This document shows, in pieces, positions 26,884-33,668 of a stretch of DNA of 33,668 bases. Made by a program: the position numbers and the translations under genes. The first letter of the stretch is position 1; every line of letters starts with the position of its first letter. Below the pieces are notes generated by a model. That model had not been told where the DNA came from. It saw only the letters and a program-made list of their open reading frames with translations, and ran no database searches. Origin of the DNA: Silvibacterium sp. (GTDB lineage Bacteria; Acidobacteriota; Terriglobia; Terriglobales; Acidobacteriaceae); the NCBI GenBank assembly GCA_019232935.1, contig JAFAMZ010000227.1, forward strand, positions 1 through 33,668, given 5' to 3'.

Positions 26884-27558
26884 ATGCAGCGTAACCGCCC
26901 CGCCGCGGCAGGCTTGGAGAAAGTTCCGCCCCGCAGTGTAAACTTGGGCCCGTGCCAGCCTGCTGCGGAGGAACGGGGTTTGCAATTCGTCGCGTTCGAT
27001 GTCTCTTACCTTGAAAAACTCAAATCCGGAGACGCGGCAACCGAGGAGCACTTTGTCAGCTACTTTAGCGAGCTCATTCGCCTGAAGCTTCGCTCGCGGC
27101 TCAACTCGAGGGAAGCCGTCGAGGATGTCCGCCAGGAAGTTTTCGTGCGCGTTCTGGCGCAACTGCGTGGCCCTAAAGGCCCAAGAGAGCCCGAGCGCCT
27201 CGGAGCGTATGTGAACGCCGTCTGCAATCACGTTCTTCTCGAGCACTATCGCTCGCGCAGCAAAAGGGAAACCGGCCTTGAGGATACGGCCGAGACCACG
27301 TTCGTCGATCGCAAACCCGATGCTCTCGGGCTCCTCGAAAGCAAGGATACCCGGAGGATCGTTCGCCAGATCCTGGGTGAAATGCCGGAGCGGGACCGAA
27401 GCCTCCTTCGCTCAGTGCTCCTCGAAGATCGCGACAAAGATGAGGTTTGCGCCGAACTTGGCGTCACCCGAGAGTATCTCAGGGTTCTGGTACATCGGGC
27501 CAAGCAGTCGTTTAAGACCTTTTATGTGAATAAATTGAGGGACCAACGGCCATACTGA
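26884..27558 (+). CDS. ECF-type RNA polymerase sigma-70 factor (start uncertain)
   Basis: Region 2-like 'LIRLKLRSRLNSREAVEDVRQEVFVRVLAQLRGPKGPREPERLGAYVNAVCNHVLLEHYRSRSKRE' and region 4-like 'ILGEMPERDRSLLRSVLLEDRDKDEVCAELGVTREYLRVLVHRAKQSF'. Confidence 0.88.
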   Translation: MQRNRPAAAGLEKVPPRSVNLGPCQPAAEERGLQFVAFDVSYLEKLKSGDAATEEHFVSYFSELIRLKLRSRLNSREAVEDVRQEVFVRVLAQLRGPKGPREPERLGAYVNAVCNHVLLEHYRSRSKRETGLEDTAETTFVDRKPDALGLLESKDTRRIVRQILGEMPERDRSLLRSVLLEDRDKDEVCAELGVTREYLRVLVHRAKQSFKTFYVNKLRDQRPY

Positions 27559-27616
27559 GGAAATTTGGAGAAACGTTTTCCAATGCGCCGCAACTATAGA
27601 AACAAGAAGAGAGGCC

Positions 27617-28303
27617 ATGACTATGGATCATGTCGAGGCGGTCCGGCTCTCTCTGGTAGAAAAATATCTGCTGGATGAGCTGGCCCCTGAACTACGTGAC
27701 GAGTTTGAAGAACATTATTTCGGTTGCCGGGAGTGTTCCGAAGACCTTCGGGCAACTTCCGCTTTCCTCGAAGCTGCGAAAAGTGAACTTAAAGTTGCGC
27801 CTGTAGCAAAACGCGCACCCTCCGCGCCCCGGAAGTCCTGGGTTGCGTGGCTCTGGGCACCGGCGTTTGCGATTCCCGCTCTGGCTGCGTGCCTGCTGGT
27901 CATCGCTTACCAAAATCTGGTGCTCCTGCCCCACTCTCGCCACGCGCTCGCCGAGCTGCGCTCCCCGGAAATTCTGCCGACGCTGTCCCTGGTGGGCGGG
28001 AATAGCCGTGGCGGCTCGCCTCCGTCTGTCGTCGTCGGCGCGAATGCGTTTCTCGTGCTGATCGATATCCCCACGCAGGATCGCTTTTCGAGCTACGCTT
28101 GCTTGCTGTATTCTCCTTCCGGCTCGGTTGCCTGGCGTATCCAGGTCTCCGCCGACCAGGCAAAGGACACAGTGTCGATACGCGTGCCGGTGGACCGGGC
28201 CGCTTCAGGCAGCTATATGCTCGTCGTTCAGGGCAACAGCGCCCCGAATCTCCCGGAAACCGCAACCGAGCTCGCGCGATACCGTTTCACTCTGACCCGG
28301 TAG
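27617..28303 (+). CDS. Zinc-finger (ZAS-type) transmembrane anti-sigma factor
   Basis: HxxxCxxC motif 'HYFGCREC' near the N-terminus, a single TM segment 'WLWAPAFAIPALAACLLVIAYQNLVLLP', a C-terminal extracytoplasmic domain; directly downstream of the sigma factor. Confidence 0.82.
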   Translation: MTMDHVEAVRLSLVEKYLLDELAPELRDEFEEHYFGCRECSEDLRATSAFLEAAKSELKVAPVAKRAPSAPRKSWVAWLWAPAFAIPALAACLLVIAYQNLVLLPHSRHALAELRSPEILPTLSLVGGNSRGGSPPSVVVGANAFLVLIDIPTQDRFSSYACLLYSPSGSVAWRIQVSADQAKDTVSIRVPVDRAASGSYMLVVQGNSAPNLPETATELARYRFTLTR

Positions 28304-28327
28304 TTTCAACACCAGAAAGGGCGATCC

Positions 28328-29167
28328 ATGCAGACAGATGTGAAAAAAGTCTTCTATTTCCATGCCGACGCCAACTCCCTCGGCGGCTTTCTCGCAGAGC
28401 CCTACCGCGACATACCCTCGCAGGCCTCCGTTTCGCTGCCTGCCGCAGGCGGGTACGCGTCGGTCCGGTCGCATGACTTCAAATTTGAGGACGTCATCTC
28501 ATGCCGCTCCACCTACACCCATGTCGCCGGGCGGCCCGTGAATACTAACGGCCCCTGGAAGGCGCGGGTCACCGCTGTCGCCGAGGGCATCAACATCCTG
28601 AATGTCCTCACCGCCGACCGGGTCGTCGCGCGCCTCTTTGTTGAACATCCTTCAAATGGTGGCCTTCCGAAGCTCTCCTTTGCGGGCTCGCAGATTCATA
28701 ATCTCCGCTTCCATGGCAAGCAGGTCGAGATCAGTCTCAACGCCGCCCTTCTCCCTCCCCATCACCGTCACGGAGATGCTTACAATGAGGACGAAGCGTT
28801 TGCGCCTGAGATTGAGTGGCAGGCGCTCTGGAACGCCGCTCGAAAGCAGTCCGCGGCTCTGCGCGAGCAGCCCGGCGCTCCCGCGTGGGCAATCGACAGG
28901 TACGGATGGCTGGCTCAGAAGCAATCTCTCGATGGTGTCGATACGGCCATTTGTTCGCTGGTCGACAGGCTAGGTCCTGTCGATGGCGCGCATTCTTTTG
29001 GCCATTTCCTCGAAGCGCCGGACATCGGAAGGTTCTTTTTCGCCGAAGCCCTGGTCATGCCGCAGTCAATCCAGCTAACTCTCTTGCGCGCCGAACTGGG
29101 ATGCAAAACAAAAGGCAGCGCGACCATCGCCACAGGGCGAACCAACGGCTCCTCCTATCCACCGTAG
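28328..29167 (+). CDS. Uncharacterised conserved-looking protein in sigma/CHAT cluster
   Basis: 279-aa uninterrupted ORF co-directional with the anti-sigma gene (24-bp gap) and overlapping the CHAT gene start; no recognised domain. Confidence 0.7.
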   Translation: MQTDVKKVFYFHADANSLGGFLAEPYRDIPSQASVSLPAAGGYASVRSHDFKFEDVISCRSTYTHVAGRPVNTNGPWKARVTAVAEGINILNVLTADRVVARLFVEHPSNGGLPKLSFAGSQIHNLRFHGKQVEISLNAALLPPHHRHGDAYNEDEAFAPEIEWQALWNAARKQSAALREQPGAPAWAIDRYGWLAQKQSLDGVDTAICSLVDRLGPVDGAHSFGHFLEAPDIGRFFFAEALVMPQSIQLTLLRAELGCKTKGSATIATGRTNGSSYPP

Positions 29168-31650
29168 TTTTTACCGTTCTCCTTGCCCTGAATTTCGCTT
29201 TGTCGGGCTGCCGTAATCGTGCGTCTCGTGCCGTCGAGGCAGATCCGGCGGCAATTCTCGCCGGTATCCGCGGCAATATTCTCCGTGGCGACCTGAACCA
29301 CGCTCAGGAACAGGCCGAAGAACAGCGAAAAAGGTTCGCCAGCCAGAACGCCGAATGGGAGTTGAAGTTCCGCCTTCTCGAAGCCGAAATATTCAGCCTC
29401 GAAGGCCAGAGCCAGGACGTGCTCGCCCTGCTCGACGCTGATTCATATCAATACCCTGATTCTGGCGAGGCGGCAATCAAGAGACAAATGCTGTGCAGCC
29501 TCGCTCATGCCCATACCGGACAGCAGCAGCTGGCCGATGGTGAATTGGAGCGGGCTCGCGGGCTTTCCGAATCAACTCACTCCCAGCTTGAGGGAGAAGT
29601 GCTTCAGACCCAGGGTGTAATCGAGACTCGCCGCAACCATCTTGCTAAGGCCGGCGATGTTTTCCGTCAAAGTCTCGCTATCGCGCGTCAGCAAAAGGAC
29701 CAACTCCTCGAGGCCGGCGACCTGCTGAACCTCGGCTGGCTTGCCCTACAGTCGGAACATTATGATGAAGCACTGGACTGGTTCAGCCGCTCCTCCCGGA
29801 TCGCCCGTTCGATCGACGCCCGCGTGATCCTGGAAACCGACCTCGGAAACGTCGGCTGGGCGCTATACAAACTGGGCGATTTCGAAAAAGCTCTGGTTAA
29901 CCTGCAGCAAGCCGAAGAGCAGGCTCGCATCCTCGGCGCCTCCGTCAATCGCATCGAATGGCTCAACAATGCGGGACTGTGCCTCTACCGTCTCGGCGAT
30001 CTCAAGGGTGCCGAGAATTACTACCGTAAGGCTCTAGAAGCCGCCGAGGCTCTTCACAACAAAGAACTGATTGCCGATGCCCACACCTGGATCGGATTCC
30101 TCTACTTCGACCGGGGGCAGTTCGAAGCAGCGAGATCCGAGGCCGACAAAGCCCTTGCGGCTGCCAGGTCCCTCAACGACAAATCCGCCGAGCTTGACCC
30201 TCAGTTTCTCGAGGCGCTCCTCGATGTACGGCGGGTGCAGAATCCAAATAGGTTGCTCAGCCTTGATCGCGATGCAGCCGGTGTCCCATCGCTGCGCTGG
30301 GAAGTCGAAAATGCTATCGGCGATTTCTACATGGGGCGGCACGACCTTCCCCAAGCAAAGCTCTGGTATGGCAGCTCCATAGCGCTTTTTGAAGCACAGC
30401 GCAACGCCGTTCAGGACGAAGAGCTGAAGCTGCCCTTTTTCGCCAACGGAGATGCCCTCTACCGCGACTACGCCGACCTACTCATCGAATCGGGAAAGTC
30501 GGACAAGGCGCTGGAGTTCCTGGATGTGGGTCGAGCCAGGACTCTACAGGAAGGCCTCGAGCCGAGGGGAACCATCTCTCGAAAAACGCAGGAGAAGGCA
30601 ATCGCTCCGCAATCGGTTGCGCGCAGGCTGAACGCCACCATCCTGTTTTATTCCCTCGGACCGCAAAAATCTTATCTCTGGGCGGTAACGCCGAACCGTG
30701 TTCAGATCTTCACCCTTCCCCCGCAGGCGGACATCGATGCTCGCGTTCGCCGTTATCAAAAAGCTATCCTTCGCTCCAGCGATCCGCTCCGCGAAGCTAA
30801 CGGGGACGGCCGCGCGCTGTATGACGCACTTGTCGCCCCTGCCGCCTCCATCATTCCCAACGGCTCTCGGGTCTTCGTCATCCCTGACGGCAGTCTTAAC
30901 GCGCTGAACTTCGAGACTCTTCTCGCGCCAGGAATCGGCGGATCTCGCTATTGGATCGAAAGCGTAACTATAACCAACGCAAATTCAATTCGTTTACTCT
31001 CCGGCCTCGCCGCGGAAGGATCCGAGCCGCCCGCCCGAAACCTATTGCTCATCGGCAACCCCTTTCTCCCCTCCTCCGAGTACGAACGACTGCCGAATGC
31101 CGCCGCCGAAATTACCGAAATCGCAGCGCATTTCCCTCCCGGCAGCCGCACGATGCTGACCCAGGCCGAAGCAGTCCCGGCGTCATACTCCGCAAGCCAT
31201 CCCGACCGCTACGCCTACATCCATTTCGTTGCGCACGGCACTGCCAGCCGCCTCAGCCCCCTCGATTCCGCTATCGTCCTCTCCGCGGAACCACAGCGTC
31301 CGGACAACTTCAAGCTCTACGCCCGCGACATTGTCCATCAGCACTTGCACGCCCGACTCGTCACCATCTCCACGTGCTACGGATCAGGCCAGCGAGCTTA
31401 TGCCGGAGAAGGGCTGGTTGGGCTCTCATGGGCATTTCTACGCGCTGGCTCGCATAACGTGATCGGCGCGCTTTGGGAAGTGAACGATGCCTCCACTCCG
31501 CAGCTCATGGACCGCCTCTACGCGGAACTTCAGAACGGAGCCGCACCGGACGCCGCACTCCGTACCGCGAAGCTCTCGCTCATCCACTCCGGCGATGTTT
31601 ACCGCAAACCGCTTTATTGGGGAGCCTTCCAGCTCTACTCCGGATCCTGA
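29101..31650 (+). CDS. TPR-repeat CHAT-domain (caspase-like) protein, predicted lipoprotein
   Basis: N-terminal 'LLLSTVVFTVLLALNFALSGC' lipobox-like; multiple TPR-like repeats (ALYKLGDFEKALVNLQQAEEQAR; GLCLYRLGDLKGAENYYRKALEAAEAL); C-terminal CHAT with 'IHFVAHGTASRLSPLDSAIVL' (His) and 'LVTISTCYGSGQRAYAGEGLVGLSWAFLRAGSHNVIGALWEVND' (Cys). Confidence 0.9.
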   Translation: MQNKRQRDHRHRANQRLLLSTVVFTVLLALNFALSGCRNRASRAVEADPAAILAGIRGNILRGDLNHAQEQAEEQRKRFASQNAEWELKFRLLEAEIFSLEGQSQDVLALLDADSYQYPDSGEAAIKRQMLCSLAHAHTGQQQLADGELERARGLSESTHSQLEGEVLQTQGVIETRRNHLAKAGDVFRQSLAIARQQKDQLLEAGDLLNLGWLALQSEHYDEALDWFSRSSRIARSIDARVILETDLGNVGWALYKLGDFEKALVNLQQAEEQARILGASVNRIEWLNNAGLCLYRLGDLKGAENYYRKALEAAEALHNKELIADAHTWIGFLYFDRGQFEAARSEADKALAAARSLNDKSAELDPQFLEALLDVRRVQNPNRLLSLDRDAAGVPSLRWEVENAIGDFYMGRHDLPQAKLWYGSSIALFEAQRNAVQDEELKLPFFANGDALYRDYADLLIESGKSDKALEFLDVGRARTLQEGLEPRGTISRKTQEKAIAPQSVARRLNATILFYSLGPQKSYLWAVTPNRVQIFTLPPQADIDARVRRYQKAILRSSDPLREANGDGRALYDALVAPAASIIPNGSRVFVIPDGSLNALNFETLLAPGIGGSRYWIESVTITNANSIRLLSGLAAEGSEPPARNLLLIGNPFLPSSEYERLPNAAAEITEIAAHFPPGSRTMLTQAEAVPASYSASHPDRYAYIHFVAHGTASRLSPLDSAIVLSAEPQRPDNFKLYARDIVHQHLHARLVTISTCYGSGQRAYAGEGLVGLSWAFLRAGSHNVIGALWEVNDASTPQLMDRLYAELQNGAAPDAALRTAKLSLIHSGDVYRKPLYWGAFQLYSGS

Positions 31651-31652
31651 CG

Positions 31653-31822
31653 GCGCGCACCTGCGAGCTCGACCCCGGTAAGCTCATCCTCGTCCACTGC
31701 AGGGGGATACCGCGGTTCCATAGCGGCCAGCATCCTGCGCCGCGCCGGGATTCCCCGGCATCGCCTACCTCAGCGGAGGCTTCGCCGCATGGCAGGTCTC
31801 GAAAACGGTAGCGGCATCCTGA
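31653..31822 (+). pseudogene. Decayed rhodanese-domain C-terminal fragment with two frameshifts
   Basis: Three-frame reading ELDPGKLILVHC | GGYRGSIAASILRRAG | GFPGIAYLSGGFAAWQVSKTVAAS* matches rhodanese C-terminal organisation. Confidence 0.7.
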
Positions 31823-32021
31823 CCGAGTCATGCGCCCCTCAAGCTCAGTTCCTATCAAGGCACTTTTCTTTCCTCCGCCCTCCTGTAGTTCTGGAAAGCG
31901 CATTGGTTGCGGTGATAATTTTGTGCCCAAGCAAAAGCTCCGCTCGGCTGGTCGTGCGGAGCCCAGTTAGACCCGGCACCCGAACCCCGCACGCCACTGC
32001 GCCGTATCTTGAGGATTCCGC

Positions 32022-33500
32022 ATGGCCCTGAATCGGCAGCTATCGGTCTTCGTCTCGTCCACAGGAGAAGACCTCCACACCTATCGGCAGGTGGCTCAGC
32101 AGGTCATTCTTGCCCGCGGCTGGTATCCCATCATGAATGAGTACTGGGGCGCCATGTCCAACCCGGTGGTCGAGGCCTGCTGCGAAAAGATGAAAACCGC
32201 CGACCTCGCGCTGCTCATTATGGCTTTCCGGCAGGGTTATGTTCCTAAAATCGAGCAGGGCGGCAACGGAATCGACTCCATCACCGCTCTCGAGATTGAT
32301 TACGCCCGCAAGCACCAGATTCCTATCCTCGCCATCCTGGCCAACAAAAACACCTGGCCCGGCGACCTCTACGAGGACAACCAGACCGCACGCGACTGGG
32401 TAAAGCAGTTCCGCGCCAACCTCAATCTGCCTGCCGACTTCTTTGATCCCGAGCAGTGGAATCCCGCTGCCAAGGAAACCGACCAGCTTCCGCAGTTCCG
32501 CGCTAGAGTGGGCGCCCTGCTCCTGAACTTCCAGCAGGAACTCATCGCTCGCGAAGAAGCAAAAATCTCGGCTGCCGAAGGCCCGGATTTCTTCAGCCGC
32601 GCCTGCGCCGGTGTCCTGGAAGGGACCATCATCCCCTTCGTGGGATCAGGTGTCTACGGCGATAGCGGACTCGGGGCGCCCGCCCTCTCCCAGGCTCTCG
32701 GCGTAGACGCAGGCCGCGATGAATCCTGCCTCGCCACTGCCGCCGAATACATGGAGCGCCACCTCGATTCGCGCCCCGATTTTCTCGGCAAGCTGCATCG
32801 CATCCTCGAAGAGCGCATGGCGCAGATTCCCGCTCCTCCACTCATTTACGAATTGCTGGTTTCCGCCGCGCGCCCGCCACTTATCGTCTCCTCCACCTGC
32901 GATTTGGTTCTCGAGCAATATCTCGAAAGGCAACGCAAGGAATATATCCTCGTCTGTCACATCGTCCGCTCGTACCGGAACGAAAACGACGGGAAGCTGC
33001 TGGTCTTTGATGGAGACAAGCACGAGATCACCGTAGCTGACAAGGTTCGACTTGATCCGGGCAAATACATCATCTATAAACCGCTAGGCTCGCCCCTCCT
33101 GCATGACCGCCTCGATCCCGACCTGGAAATCGACACGGTTGTCATCACAGAGAGCGACCACCTGGTCTTGCTTGGCCGGCTTGAACACGAGATGACTCAG
33201 ATTCCCACCGCGCTCTGCCGGCACCTTCAGCGCCGGCCGCTGCTCTTCGCCGGATATGGTCTCGACGTCTGGCACTACCGCCTTGTCATGCAGGTCTTTC
33301 AGCTCGTGCAGGCGCAGGGATTGCGCCCCACGCCGATTGTCGTCAGGCAGCCCGCCTCTCCCATGGAGGAGATGGTGTGGCATCGGCTCGGTGCAGACAT
33401 TCTGCGCATTTCACCCGACGAATTTGCCCAGCGCGTCCTCGCCAGTCTTGCCCCCGGCCAAAGTCTCCCCCCAGGAAGGAACGGATCCCGTGCTGGCTAG
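32022..33500 (+). CDS. DUF4062 domain fused to SIR2-like domain
   Basis: 'RQLSVFVSSTGEDLHTYRQVAQQVILARGWYPIMNEYWGAMSNPVVEACCEKMKTADLALLIMAFRQGYVP' (DUF4062), then 'IIPFVGSGVYGDSGLGAPALSQALG...PPLIVSSTCDLVLEQYL...KYIIYKPLGSPLLHDRL...TVVITESDHLVLLGRLEHEM' (SIR2-like). Confidence 0.85.
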   Translation: MALNRQLSVFVSSTGEDLHTYRQVAQQVILARGWYPIMNEYWGAMSNPVVEACCEKMKTADLALLIMAFRQGYVPKIEQGGNGIDSITALEIDYARKHQIPILAILANKNTWPGDLYEDNQTARDWVKQFRANLNLPADFFDPEQWNPAAKETDQLPQFRARVGALLLNFQQELIAREEAKISAAEGPDFFSRACAGVLEGTIIPFVGSGVYGDSGLGAPALSQALGVDAGRDESCLATAAEYMERHLDSRPDFLGKLHRILEERMAQIPAPPLIYELLVSAARPPLIVSSTCDLVLEQYLERQRKEYILVCHIVRSYRNENDGKLLVFDGDKHEITVADKVRLDPGKYIIYKPLGSPLLHDRLDPDLEIDTVVITESDHLVLLGRLEHEMTQIPTALCRHLQRRPLLFAGYGLDVWHYRLVMQVFQLVQAQGLRPTPIVVRQPASPMEEMVWHRLGADILRISPDEFAQRVLASLAPGQSLPPGRNGSRAG

Positions 33501-33668
33501 CGCTCTCGAAACCCACCAGGCAATATCCCACATCAAAGCTCCCTACGTCGGCCTGCGACCCTTTGAGCGCGCCGAAAGAATCATCTTCTTCGGACGCGAA
33601 CTCGACGCCGTCTACCTCAAGGACAAAATATTCTCCGCGCGCCTGACGCTGCTCTATGCCCCTTCAGG
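33490..33668 (+). CDS. nSTAND1-type NTPase N-terminus (GTG start), truncated by window end
   Basis: 'VLASALETHQAISHIKAPYVGLRPFERAERIIFFGRELDAVYLKDKIFSARLTLLYAPSG' is typical of the segment just before Walker A of novel STAND NTPase 1; overlaps the DUF4062-SIR2 stop by 11 bp. Confidence 0.75.
   Translation, partial: MLASALETHQAISHIKAPYVGLRPFERAERIIFFGRELDAVYLKDKIFSARLTLLYAPS

Noticed and set aside
28816-29100. N-terminal extension of the 944-aa CHAT ORF
   Set aside because: Overlaps the 28328..29167 gene in another frame and reads as low-complexity Arg/Ser-rich sequence; the signal-like leader after ATG 29101 is a better start.
31789-32031. 80-codon ORF before the DUF4062-SIR2 gene
   Set aside because: Its start lies within the rhodanese relic in a different frame, and it has no recognisable features.
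26884-33668. CRISPR array or Cas effector accompanying the TPR-CHAT gene
   Set aside because: No regularly spaced direct repeats and no Cas-like ORF seen in this part of the window; the Craspase resemblance is limited to the sigma/inhibitor/CHAT logic.

Overview
The window is a GC-rich, gene-dense bacterial chromosome segment. It looks acidobacterial, judging from the large Oar/CarboxypepD_reg-type TonB receptor and overall gene style; this is inference and no search was run. From left to right it contains: a 5'-truncated lysozyme-like gene; a GH127 (DUF1680) enzyme, a DUF2165 membrane protein and a molybdopterin-domain/cytochrome c protein; a RidA - acetamidase/formamidase - AtzH/HpxZ-like (DUF3225) operon followed by a 1336-aa TonB-dependent receptor; a compact minus-strand operon (deaminase, FAD oxidoreductase, creatininase-like, CocE-like hydrolase, ABC ATPase, ABC permease, DUF3891) divergent from an amidase and an NMT1/THI5-like lipoprotein, which together look like an uptake and degradation locus for a nitrogenous compound; a degenerate receiver protein, metH, a solitary nuoI, a twice-frameshifted molybdopterin-domain pseudogene and a class III aminotransferase. 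The right-hand ~7 kb is the most interesting part. It has an ECF sigma factor, a zinc-finger transmembrane anti-sigma factor, an uncharacterised protein and a lipoprotein-like TPR-CHAT protease. These are followed by a decayed rhodanese fragment, a DUF4062-SIR2-like protein with apparently substituted catalytic residues, and an overlapping nSTAND1-type NTPase gene cut off by the window edge. The sigma/anti-sigma/TPR-CHAT arrangement resembles the logic of the CRISPR-associated Craspase (TPR-CHAT plus a sigma inhibitor plus RpoE) but with no CRISPR component in view. It is the best candidate for an undescribed proteolytic signalling or conflict system. All family calls were made by eye from translations.
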